This document shows positions 1 to 5,118 of a DNA stretch of 5,118 nt, piece after piece. A program made the translations under genes and the position numbers. Below the pieces are notes generated by a model. The model was not told the DNA's origin and ran no database searches. It was given only the letters and a program-made list of their open reading frames with translations. This DNA is from Acidimicrobiales bacterium (GTDB lineage Bacteria > Actinomycetota > Acidimicrobiia > Acidimicrobiales > UBA8190), in NCBI GenBank assembly GCA_030042575.1, contig JASHZK010000109.1, positions 1 through 5,118 of the forward strand, in the 5' to 3' direction. Within the stretch, counting starts at the first letter, position 1; each line of letters opens with the position of its first letter.

Positions 1-355
1 CGAAGTGCACGAACTGAGCGGCCAGGGCGACCACCGACTGCGGTCCGGTGCCGCTCACCACGATCTGTCCGAAGCGGTCGAAGAAGCGGTACGACTCACG
101 GGCCAACAGTGCCCCGGCCGCCTCTTCCACCGAGGAGAAATGGCGATAGAGGGTGGAGCGGGCCGCGCCCATCTCCCGGGCGATGTCGGTCATGGTGGTG
201 CGGGCCAGGCCGTGGCGGGCCAAGCAGGCGGCGGTGGCGTCGAGGGTGCGGTCGAGGGCGGGGGAGGGCCGCTCGGGGAGGCGGGTGAGCAGTTCCGCCA
301 AGCGACGGCGTCCGTCCCCCTGTCGACCGCCGGTGGTGGGAGCTGACGCGGGCAT
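1..355 (-). CDS. TetR-family transcriptional regulator (3' part outside window)
   Basis: This is a DNA-binding repressor of the TetR/AcrR type; only the first 118 codons are in the window. After an Arg/Gly-rich N-terminus, residues 33-52 form the first helices (AADRTLDATA-like: ALDRTLDATAACLARHGLA). Residues 53-84 carry the classic helix-turn-helix, with TTMTDIAREMGAARSTLYRH around 53-72 and then F73. The start of the ligand/dimerisation domain follows, and the reading frame is open to the window edge. The ATG at 355 lies 14 bp after the oxygenase stop codon on the same strand and has no clear Shine-Dalgarno, so translation is probably coupled to the upstream gene. By family knowledge, such regulators often control the gene they are paired with. 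The repeat boxes at 1240-1280 are the obvious candidate operator, which is an inference. The ligand is unknown. The family call is secure. Confidence 0.9.
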   Translation of the reverse strand, partial: MPASAPTTGGRQGDGRRRLAELLTRLPERPSPALDRTLDATAACLARHGLARTTMTDIAREMGAARSTLYRHFSSVEEAAGALLARESYRFFDRFGQIVVSGTGPQSVVALAAQFVHF

Positions 356-369
356 CGGTGTGCTGTTGT

Positions 370-1245
370 TCAGGCGGCGGGAGCGGGACGGTAGCGCCGT
401 TGGCGGGTCCCGGCCCCGACCCAGCGCTGGATCCGGCGCAAGCTGCGCCGGTTGGCGGCGGAGGGGACCAGGCGGAAGCCCTGGCGCACGGCGGCGCACA
501 CACCTCGGAACTGGAGCTCCTCGGCCCGGCCCCAGGCGACGGGGAGGCGACGGCGCAGGGCATCGGGCAGGCAGCCCACCACCAGGATCTCGGCGGCAGG
601 GGCCACCAGGGCGCCGAGCACCGTGGCGAGGGGGTCGGGGCCGAGGGGGTGGCCGGGGACGTCGGCCAGCCGGTAGGACAACGCCCGGGTCGCCGCCGGG
701 GTGAGCTCCAAGGTCTGGCGGCACACCGTGTCGAAGCGCGTCCGAAAAGCGTCGTAGTCGGCCGGCACCGGACGGCAGGAGACCCCGTAACGGCGGTACC
801 ACGCCACCGTCTCGCCGTAGAGCCGTTGCGCCGCCTCCGAAGACAGCGGCTCGAGGTGGAAGAGCTCCACCGAGCGCAGGATGTCCCAGGTGAAGGTGGC
901 GTGCGCCCACCAGAACGTGTCCGGGTCGAGGGCGTGGTAGCGCCGGCCGGCGTGGTCGACTCCCTTGATCGACCGGTGCACGTCCCGCAACTCCCGGGCT
1001 CGGCGCTCTCCGTCGGGGGCGAAGATGGTGGCCCAGATCTGGGGGATCGACCGGTAGATGCGATCGAAGGGGTCGTCGAAGAAGGCCGAGTGCTCGGCCA
1101 CCCCGGCGCCGATGCCCGGGTGCATGAGCTGGAGGATCCCGGTGGCCGAGCCCGGCAGCATGGCCCGCCAGTCGCCGGCGTAGCGCCACAGGAGCGACCC
1201 CGGTCCCAATGGGGCCTCGGCCGAGGAGCCCGACGTGCCGGACAT
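370..1245 (-). CDS. DUF2236 / MpaB-family oxygenase (rubber-oxygenase-like fold)
   Basis: The 291-residue protein matches the 'oxygenase MpaB / latex-clearing protein catalytic domain' family (DUF2236). Conserved blocks in order: LLWRYAGDWRAMLPG (18-32), LQLMHPGIGAGVAEHS (38-53, His42), DPFDRIYRSI (58-67), DVHRSIKGVD (88-97, His90), GRRYHALDPDTFWWAHATFTWD (100-121, His115) and a helical C-terminal half with an Arg-rich tail. In the characterised rubber oxygenase Lcp a haem b is held by conserved His and polar residues. His42, His90 and His115 are the conserved candidates here, and which one binds iron is inference. I see no signal peptide or obvious membrane helix, so it is probably cytosolic or peripheral. 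The physiological substrate of most bacterial members is unknown. The ATG at 1245 is preferred because the family core begins near residue 18 and the promoter sits directly upstream. It is the first gene of a unit with the TetR gene. Confidence 0.88.
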   Translation of the reverse strand: MSGTSGSSAEAPLGPGSLLWRYAGDWRAMLPGSATGILQLMHPGIGAGVAEHSAFFDDPFDRIYRSIPQIWATIFAPDGERRARELRDVHRSIKGVDHAGRRYHALDPDTFWWAHATFTWDILRSVELFHLEPLSSEAAQRLYGETVAWYRRYGVSCRPVPADYDAFRTRFDTVCRQTLELTPAATRALSYRLADVPGHPLGPDPLATVLGALVAPAAEILVVGCLPDALRRRLPVAWGRAEELQFRGVCAAVRQGFRLVPSAANRRSLRRIQRWVGAGTRQRRYRPAPAA

Positions 1246-1280
1246 TTCCTACAGTAGAACATGAAATGTCCGAAATGTCG
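1240..1280. promoter_or_regulatory. Three-box operator candidate (GAAATGTC repeats)
   Basis: Three copies of one 9-bp box are visible. GGACATTTC (1240-1248) is an exact inverted copy of GAAATGTCC (1263-1271). GAAATGTCG (1272-1280) follows head-to-tail with no gap and differs only in its last base. Two smaller dyads lie between and across the boxes: CTAC-A-GTAG (1249-1257) and ACAT-GAA-ATGT (1259-1269). The cluster overlaps the proposed -35, the -10 and the start codon of the minus-strand oxygenase, so a bound protein would block transcription. The partner regulator is most simply the TetR protein encoded in the same unit, which is an inference. The parA -10 lies about 98 bp away, so effects on parA are less likely. 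Confidence 0.6.
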
Positions 1281-1281
1281 A
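1251..1281 (-). promoter_or_regulatory. Promoter of the oxygenase-TetR unit
   Basis: On the minus strand a -10-like TACTGT (1256-1251, fits TAnnnT) is preceded, after 19 bp, by TCGACA (1281-1276), which matches TTGACA at five of six positions. The -10 ends 5 nt before the ATG at 1245, so transcription would begin at or within a few bases of the start codon, giving a leaderless or nearly leaderless mRNA. AGGAA sits directly against the ATG, too close to act as a normal ribosome binding site. The 19-bp spacer is somewhat long, and repressor boxes cover the whole element. Confidence 0.5.
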
Positions 1282-1377
1282 GCCACCGGATCCGGCGGCG
1301 GTCGCCAAGCCCCGATGGGCGTCGGCCGTCGTCGAGGGGGCGGTGTCCGGGCCAGACGGCGCCGGCAGCCGAGTCTC

Positions 1378-1383
1378 TAGAAT
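1378..1383 (+). promoter_or_regulatory. -10 element of a leaderless parA promoter
   Basis: TAGAAT matches TATAAT at five of six positions in otherwise very GC-rich DNA. It ends exactly 6 nt before the GTG start of parA, so the expected transcription start is the G of that GTG. There is no Shine-Dalgarno in front of the GTG, as expected for a leaderless message. The -35 is weak: CAGACG (1353-1358) at 19 bp shares only GAC with the consensus. Leaderless genes are common in actinobacteria (general knowledge). Confidence 0.5.
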
Positions 1384-1389
1384 GCCGCC

Positions 1390-2160
1390 GTGGCTCGTGC
1401 CGTCGCCGTGGCCAACCAGAAAGGTGGTGTGGCCAAGACGACCACCGTCCACTCGCTCGGTTATGCCCTGGTGGAGCGGGGCCGACGGGTGTTGATGGTC
1501 GACCTCGACCCCCAGGCGTGCTTGACCTTCTCGACGGGGATCGATCCCGAGGGCCTGGAACGATCACTGCACGACGTCTTCGTGCGCAAGACCAAGGTGG
1601 CCGACGTACGCCGCCGCGTCGACTCGGTCGACGGTCTCGACGTCGCTCCGGCCACCATCGACCTGGCCGGCTCCGAGGTGCACCTGCTCACCCGTACCGG
1701 CCGCGAGTACGCACTGGCCCGGGCCCTGGAGGCGGTGGCCGACGACTACGACGTGATCCTCATCGACTGCCCGCCCTCGCTGGGGGTGCTGACCATCAAC
1801 GGCCTCACCGCCGCTCAGGAGGTGCTCATCCCTCTTCAGTGTGAGGCGCTCAGCCACCGGGGGGTGGGGCAGCTGCTCGAGACCATCGAGGACGTGCGCA
1901 CGTTCGCCAACGAGGGGCTCCGGGTGCGCGGGGTCATCGCCACCATGTACGACGACCGCACCCGCCACGGCCGATCCGTGCTCCAGTCGGTACGTGAGCG
2001 CTACCGGCTCGAGGTGCTGGAACCGCCGGTGCGCAAGTCCATTCGCTTCGCCGAGGCACCCGAGGCCGGCCGGTGCATCATCCAGCACGCCCCCGGCTCT
2101 GCCGGGGCACGGGCCTACCAGGACCTGGCCGCCGGCCTCGAGGGCGTGTGGTTCCCGTGA
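1390..2160 (+). CDS. ParA/Soj-like ATPase (orphan, KGGVAKTT type)
   Basis: The 256-residue protein is a deviant-Walker ATPase of the ParA/MinD superfamily, close to the usual length of chromosomal Soj. Key parts: Walker A NQKGGVAKTTT (9-19) with signature Lys11 and P-loop Lys16; A' motif VLMVDLDPQACLTF (34-47) with Asp40, equivalent to the hydrolysis Asp of Soj; Walker B VILIDCPPSLG (122-132) with Asp126; and VRKSIRFAEAPEAG near the C-terminus, matching the ParA segment that carries the DNA-contacting arginine. There is no N-terminal helix-turn-helix, so this is the small ParA type. Ala15 replaces the usual Gly of KGGVGKTT, a variant I recall in actinobacterial Rv3213c-like proteins. No ParB gene or parS site is visible, so a role in chromosome partition is uncertain; such paralogues may position other cargo. 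The GTG at 1390 puts the Walker motif at the standard distance. The gene overlaps the next by 4 bp. Confidence 0.95.
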   Translation: MARAVAVANQKGGVAKTTTVHSLGYALVERGRRVLMVDLDPQACLTFSTGIDPEGLERSLHDVFVRKTKVADVRRRVDSVDGLDVAPATIDLAGSEVHLLTRTGREYALARALEAVADDYDVILIDCPPSLGVLTINGLTAAQEVLIPLQCEALSHRGVGQLLETIEDVRTFANEGLRVRGVIATMYDDRTRHGRSVLQSVRERYRLEVLEPPVRKSIRFAEAPEAGRCIIQHAPGSAGARAYQDLAAGLEGVWFP

Positions 2161-2546
2161 GCCCAGAGGCCCCCGACCCCTTGGGCAAGCGGGCACTGTT
2201 CTGGGCCCCTGCTGAGCGGGTGGAGGACCAGATGCGCCCGGGTGACGAGGAGGCGGAGGACGTCGGCAAGTACGCGCTCTTCTCGCGCTTCTCCGATTCC
2301 GTCGACGACGACGGGCCCGGAGACGTCCCGGCGGATCTCGGTGGACGCGGGCTCGTCCCGCCCGTCCGTCTCCACTGCTCCTCGTGCGGCAGTCGCAGCC
2401 GGGTGGACGTGGTGGGGTTCCTGGGTCTGCACGTGCCCTTCTTCCTGTGGCGCCCGGGGCGCGGTTTCACCCGGTTCATGACCTGTCCGGCCTGCCGGCG
2501 CCGCACCTGGCTCAGCGCGTCGTGGACTCCGTGGTCGGCCCGCTGA
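2157..2546 (+). CDS. Small zinc-ribbon protein coupled to ParA, with duplicated GKxALF motif
   Basis: A 129-residue protein of unknown function. Its GTG start overlaps the parA stop (GTGA), which implies translational coupling. The N-terminal half is acidic and probably disordered, and carries one motif twice: LGKRALF at 9-15 and VGKYALF at 36-42. Each is followed by a similar acidic stretch (ERVED at 20-24, DSVDD at 47-51). The C-terminal half has two Cys pairs, CSSC (74-77) and CPAC (110-113), which should hold one zinc ion. Between them lies a hydrophobic segment (VVGFLGLHVPFFLW, 85-98) that is too short and proline-interrupted to be a confident membrane helix. I recall similar proteins in other actinobacteria but no named function. 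The ORF could be extended upstream to 2073, but that would lie inside parA; the overlap start fits better. Real gene: likely. Function: unknown; a ParA partner or adaptor is an inference from linkage. Confidence 0.85.
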   Translation: MSPEAPDPLGKRALFWAPAERVEDQMRPGDEEAEDVGKYALFSRFSDSVDDDGPGDVPADLGGRGLVPPVRLHCSSCGSRSRVDVVGFLGLHVPFFLWRPGRGFTRFMTCPACRRRTWLSASWTPWSAR

Positions 2547-2589
2547 GCGCCTGTCGGGTGGCGTAGGTACCCGGCGGGAACGCTGAGCG

Positions 2590-3228
2590 GTGTTGGCCAG
2601 CGTCGGTACCTGGCTGGAGCACTTCCACGGGCCGGTGGTCTTCCTGCTGTGCGGCGGACTGGTGCTGGCCGAGGTGGGATTGCTGATCGGCTTCTTCTTC
2701 CCGGGCGAGACGGCGGCACTGGCCGGCGGAGCCCTGGCCTCGCTGGGCCGGGTCAACGTGCTGGCCATGGCGCTGGTGGTGGTGGGGTGCGCCTTCGCCG
2801 GGAACCTCCTCGGCTACGAAGTGGGGAAGCTCGTCGGTCCGTGGCTGGCGGCGCACAGGCCGCTGCGGGGGCGGAACACCGTGCCCAGGGCCGAGCGGCT
2901 GGTGGCGCGCTACGGAGGACCGGGGGTGTTCCTCGGGCGCTGGGTGGCCGTGATCCGGAGCCTGGTGCCCGGCGTCGCCGGTATGAGTGCCATGGGCTAT
3001 GCGAAGTTCGTGCTCTTCAGCATGGTGGGCGCCGTGACGTGGGGCACCGCCTACGTGTTCATCGGCTACGCCGTGGGCACCGCCTACGGCGAGGTGGCGA
3101 GACGCGTGGGACTGTGCGCTTCGGCCGTGGTGGGGGTCGTCCTGCTCGTCGTCGTCCTCCGGCTCCTGGTCCGGCGGCGTCGTGGCCACGCCCCGGCGCT
3201 ACGAGCGCCGGAGGCGACTCAGGGCTGA
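2590..3228 (+). CDS. DedA-family (VTT/SNARE-associated domain) membrane protein
   Basis: A 212-residue integral membrane protein of the DedA family, which is linked to transbilayer movement of phospholipids and undecaprenyl-phosphate carrier lipids in the cytoplasmic membrane. Hydrophobic stretches lie at about 16-37, 44-70, 113-131, 140-163 and 174-194, ending in a positive RRRR tail (195-198). Family motifs are GFFFPGETAALAGGAL (34-49), GNLLGYEVGK (71-80) and GRWVAVIRSLVPGVAGM (116-132). The four residues shown to matter in E. coli YqjA (E39, D51, R130, R136) have counterparts at the same spacing: Glu28/Glu40 (12 apart) and Arg117/Arg123 (6 apart). The GTG start at 2590 is the first in frame after a stop. 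Its ribosome binding site is weak (GGCGGGAA, 2573-2580). The gene lies 43 bp after the zinc-ribbon gene with no promoter visible in the gap, so co-transcription is likely. Confidence 0.92.
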   Translation: MLASVGTWLEHFHGPVVFLLCGGLVLAEVGLLIGFFFPGETAALAGGALASLGRVNVLAMALVVVGCAFAGNLLGYEVGKLVGPWLAAHRPLRGRNTVPRAERLVARYGGPGVFLGRWVAVIRSLVPGVAGMSAMGYAKFVLFSMVGAVTWGTAYVFIGYAVGTAYGEVARRVGLCASAVVGVVLLVVVLRLLVRRRRGHAPALRAPEATQG

Positions 3229-3247
3229 CCCGGGTGTCTCCGGCGTG

Positions 3248-3262
3248 GCCGGCGTCACCGGC
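3248..3262. terminator. Possible weak hairpin between convergent genes
   Basis: GCCGG-CGTCA-CCGGC forms a 5-bp all-G/C stem with a 5-nt loop in the 42-bp gap between the converging dedA and hydrolase genes. It has no T-tract on either side. A shared factor-independent terminator is possible, but chance hairpins of this size are frequent in DNA this rich in GC. Confidence 0.25.
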
Positions 3263-3270
3263 GGGCCGTC

Positions 3271-4320
3271 TCAGTCTCCGGCCAGCGCGAAGAAGTGGCT
3301 GGGATAGCTCCCCTCACGGCGGACCCGCTGGTGGTTCTCGAGCAGGACGATGTGGGCCACCGTCTCGCCCACGGCCGCCCGCTGCATGAAGTCGGGGATC
3401 TGCGCCCACGATCTCGACCAGGTCAGGCGGATGGACAGCTCCCAAGCCGTGAGGCCCGGGTGCTCCCGCAGCAGGGTCTCGATCTCGGCCAGGCGCCCGG
3501 CGTGGTGGACGATGATCTCGTCCAGACGGGCGCGCAGGTCGGCGAAGCGGTACTCGTGGGCGGGCAGGACCTCGTCGACGCCGAGGTTCTGCACTTTGAG
3601 CAGCGACTCCAGGTAGTGGCCGAGCGGGTTGGGGAACTGCTGGGTGTGGACGCCGATGTTGGGCGTGATCCGGGGCAGCACGTGATCACCGGACAGGAGC
3701 ACGCGGTAGCGGTCGCTGTAGAAACAGACGTGCCCGGGTGAGTGTCCGGGCGTCCATATGGCCTGCAGGTCCCATCCGGCGATGTCCACTCTGCGGCCGT
3801 CCTCGAACAGCACGTCGGGTTCCGCCATCGTCACCTGGGAGCGGATCATCATCGAGGCCATGTTGAGGTCGGGCAGCTTCATGGGGGGGACGCCGGCGTC
3901 CTCGAGGAACAGCCGCATGTGGGCCAACAGGTCGTCGGTCTCGATGTAGCGGGCCTGCAGCATGGCGGCGTCGTCGGGGTGCAGGCCGATCCAGGCTCCC
4001 GACTCCTGGCGCACGCGGCCGGCCAACCCGTAGTGATCGGGATGGATGTGGGTGACGAGCACCGCTTGCACGTCCGACAGCGAGCCCCCGGCCTCCTCCA
4101 GCCCCTGGCACAGCGCCGAGAAGGCGTCCTCGGTGTTCCAACCGGCGTCGACGATGGCCACCCCCGAGTCCAGCTCGAGGGCGTACACGAGCACGTAGCG
4201 AAGGGGGTTGTTCGGTATGGGCACCGGGATCGACCACAGGCCGGGGCGGACCTTCTCCACCGGGGGCAGCACGTCACGGTCCCAAGCGGCCTTCTGCAGC
4301 ACTCCGGTGACCTCGACCAT
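3271..4320 (-). CDS. Metallo-beta-lactamase-fold hydrolase
   Basis: A 349-residue MBL-fold protein (numbered from the ATG at 4320). The metal-binding set is complete: THIHPDHYG (90-98; His91, His93, Asp95, His96), TPGHSPGH (190-197; His193), SGDHVL (210-215; Asp212) and PAHE (253-256; His255), which predicts a dinuclear zinc site. The order and spacing fit the glyoxalase II/LACTB2-like branch rather than true beta-lactamases. The C-terminal 80 residues (about 270-349) are helical and resemble the winged-helix tail of LACTB2-type proteins. The insert at 120-168 between the first metal motifs and TPGH is long and Met-rich and probably shapes the substrate pocket. The substrate cannot be told; a thioester or other hydrolysable ester is an inference. 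There is no signal peptide. The frame is open to an upstream ATG at 4458, but those 46 residues are Arg/Pro-rich and not family-like, so 4320 is chosen. It converges on dedA and diverges from the PAS-GGDEF gene. Confidence 0.9.
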   Translation of the reverse strand: MVEVTGVLQKAAWDRDVLPPVEKVRPGLWSIPVPIPNNPLRYVLVYALELDSGVAIVDAGWNTEDAFSALCQGLEEAGGSLSDVQAVLVTHIHPDHYGLAGRVRQESGAWIGLHPDDAAMLQARYIETDDLLAHMRLFLEDAGVPPMKLPDLNMASMMIRSQVTMAEPDVLFEDGRRVDIAGWDLQAIWTPGHSPGHVCFYSDRYRVLLSGDHVLPRITPNIGVHTQQFPNPLGHYLESLLKVQNLGVDEVLPAHEYRFADLRARLDEIIVHHAGRLAEIETLLREHPGLTAWELSIRLTWSRSWAQIPDFMQRAAVGETVAHIVLLENHQRVRREGSYPSHFFALAGD

Positions 4321-4328
4321 CGACGGCG

Positions 4329-4334
4329 ACGGTA
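4329..4334 (-). promoter_or_regulatory. -10-like element just before the hydrolase start
   Basis: On the minus strand TACCGT (fits TAnnnT) ends 8 nt before the ATG at 4320, which would place the transcription start on or next to the start codon. There is no Shine-Dalgarno ahead of this ATG, which suits a leaderless message. No convincing -35 is seen at the expected distance, so confidence is modest. The element supports 4320 over the upstream ATG at 4458. Confidence 0.35.
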
Positions 4335-4457
4335 GGCGGGGCCGGGTGCTGCGCACCAGGCGAGGATCCCCGGGCGGTCCCCGAACCGGCATGCGCCCGT
4401 CTCGTGGCCGCTTCGACCGCACTGCGTGGTGAAACGGCTCCTCACCTCGCTGCCCCA

Positions 4458-4486
4458 TTGACCACTTTCGTCACAGTGCTTACGCT
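4458..4486 (+). promoter_or_regulatory. Sigma-70-type promoter for the PAS-GGDEF gene
   Basis: TTGACC (4458-4463, five of six to TTGACA) and TACGCT (4481-4486, fits the actinobacterial TAnnnT) are separated by an ideal 17 bp. This is the best-formed promoter in the window. Transcription would start near 4493, giving a leader of about 12 nt if the GTG at 4505 is the start codon. The -35 overlaps the rejected upstream ATG of the hydrolase. Confidence 0.6.
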
Positions 4487-4504
4487 GCGGGCGCGCATCG
4501 AAAG

Positions 4505-5118
4505 GTGGCCCTGAGAGGGTCGTCGGGCTCGGGTGGGCCCGGACGGGACGGTGGTGGCGACACGGCCGCCGCCGACGAGGGTCGGCGCCCAGCAGTGAGG
4601 ACGCGAATCGTCGAGATCTCGGCACGGCGGAACCGTTGGGACCACATCGAGCAGGTTCGCCCGGTCCGCCCCTCGGGCGAGGCGGAGGCGCCGTGGCGGA
4701 GGCGGTTCCGCGCCCTGCTCGACCTGGCTCGAGACGCCTTCGTCGAGACCGATGGCGGCGGGGTGGTCACCGAGTGGAACCGGCAGGCCGAGCTCCTCTT
4801 CGGCTGGTCACGGGACGAGGTGGTCGGTCGGCCGGTCGAGACGTTCCTCGTCCCCCACCGTTTTCGAGGACAGCGGCCCGGCGGCCTGGGCTTGGCCCAG
4901 GAAGGAGCCGCCGCTGAGCGCACGGCTCCCCGGCAGCTGTGGCTGAACCATCGCGAAGGTCACGAGGTCCACGTGTCGGGCGCCGCCTATGCGATGGGAG
5001 CGGGCGCTGATCTGCGGATCGGCGGGTTCCTCCAGGAGATCGGTGACCAGGCCGCTGCCGAGGAGGCACTGGCCCACGCCTACTTGTACGACTCGCTCAC
5101 CGGGCTGCCCAACCGCAC
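4505..5118 (+). CDS. PAS-GGDEF signalling protein, putative diguanylate cyclase (3' part outside window)
   Basis: The first 204 codons of a sensor protein. Residues 1-30 are Gly/Ser/Asp-rich and probably disordered. Residues about 66-180 form a PAS domain: FRALLDLARDAFVETDGGG (68-86), VTEWNRQAELLFGWSRDEVVGRP (88-110), VPHRFR (116-121), and the closing strand LRIGGFLQEIGDQ (170-182). A short linker helix AAAEEALAHAYL leads into YDSLTGLPNR (195-204), the canonical opening of a GGDEF domain, where the window ends. The likely product is cyclic di-GMP, but the GGDEF/GGEEF active site is not visible and an EAL domain may follow, so the catalytic role is inference. I see no transmembrane helix, so a cytosolic sensor is likely. 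The start is uncertain: GTG 4505 fits the promoter at 4458-4486, but GTG 4595 would remove the low-complexity head. Neither has a good Shine-Dalgarno. Confidence 0.88.
   Translation, partial: MALRGSSGSGGPGRDGGGDTAAADEGRRPAVRTRIVEISARRNRWDHIEQVRPVRPSGEAEAPWRRRFRALLDLARDAFVETDGGGVVTEWNRQAELLFGWSRDEVVGRPVETFLVPHRFRGQRPGGLGLAQEGAAAERTAPRQLWLNHREGHEVHVSGAAYAMGAGADLRIGGFLQEIGDQAAAEEALAHAYLYDSLTGLPNR

Noticed and set aside
71..90. Direct repeat GAAGCGGT (71-78 and 83-90)
   Set aside because: It lies in TetR coding sequence and simply reflects the repeated Phe/Arg codons of RFFDRF.
358..1257. 299-codon plus-strand ORF opposite the oxygenase
   Set aside because: It mirrors the codon pattern of the oxygenase on the other strand, is Gly/His/Val-rich and has no family motifs.
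96..1286. 396-codon minus-strand ORF, longest in the window
   Set aside because: Composition is Arg/Pro/Ser-rich with no recognisable domain. It overlaps the clear oxygenase and TetR genes in another frame; a typical high-GC shadow.
1325..1360. Inverted repeat GCCGTC / GACGGC in the parA upstream region
   Set aside because: A 6-bp stem with a 24-nt loop is expected by chance in DNA this rich in GC; no other support.
1382..1384. ATG just before the parA GTG as an alternative start
   Set aside because: It is out of frame with parA and lies inside the proposed -10 element.
1281..1389. Search for parS-like sites or a ParB gene near parA
   Set aside because: No 16-bp parS-like palindrome (TGTTTCACGTGAAACA type) and no ParB-like reading frame anywhere in the window; isolated GTTTCAC strings near 2464 and 4428 lack the second half.
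2565..2610. Two GGTACC sites flanking the dedA start
   Set aside because: Both are self-palindromic 6-mers with differing flanks; one is inside coding sequence. Probably chance.
3742..4335. 197-codon plus-strand ORF opposite the hydrolase
   Set aside because: Shadow of the metallo-hydrolase; the antisense frame gives His/Gly/Val-rich sequence without motifs.

Overview
The window is very GC-rich. Its genes have strongly G/C-ending codons, frequent GTG starts and few Shine-Dalgarno sequences. The ParA here is of the KGGVAKTT type that I associate with actinobacteria (resembling, from memory, mycobacterial Rv3213c). I infer an actinobacterium, possibly of the Acidimicrobiia, from style and gene content only. 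All of it looks chromosomal. I see no tRNA, rRNA, CRISPR array, insertion sequence or phage gene.

Layout: (1) Positions 1-1245, minus strand: a DUF2236/MpaB-family putative haem oxygenase followed 14 bp later by a TetR-family regulator that runs off the left edge. Ahead of them lies a compact promoter with three copies of a 9-bp box (GAAATGTCC type), one of which contains the oxygenase start codon. (2) Positions 1390-3228, plus strand: an orphan ParA/Soj-like ATPase, a 129-residue zinc-ribbon protein overlapping it by a GTGA junction, and a DedA-family membrane protein. They are probably co-transcribed from a leaderless promoter just before parA. (3) Positions 3271-4320, minus strand: a metallo-beta-lactamase-fold hydrolase, convergent with dedA. 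(4) Positions 4505-5118, plus strand: the start of a PAS-GGDEF signalling protein behind a good TTGACC-17-TACGCT promoter. It is cut by the right edge just after the GGDEF domain begins.

The regions look like separate functional units. The oxygenase and TetR gene appear to be a self-contained, locally regulated pair. ParA and the zinc-ribbon protein are the most closely coupled genes, and the zinc-ribbon protein is the least understood part of the window: it has a duplicated GKxALF motif followed by a two-CxxC ribbon. DedA may ride along in that operon. The hydrolase and the PAS-GGDEF gene are divergent and share a 184-bp intergenic region.

The candidate novelties are the three-box operator, the ParA/zinc-ribbon pair, and the repeated placement of -10-like hexamers 5-8 nt before start codons, which suggests leaderless transcription.
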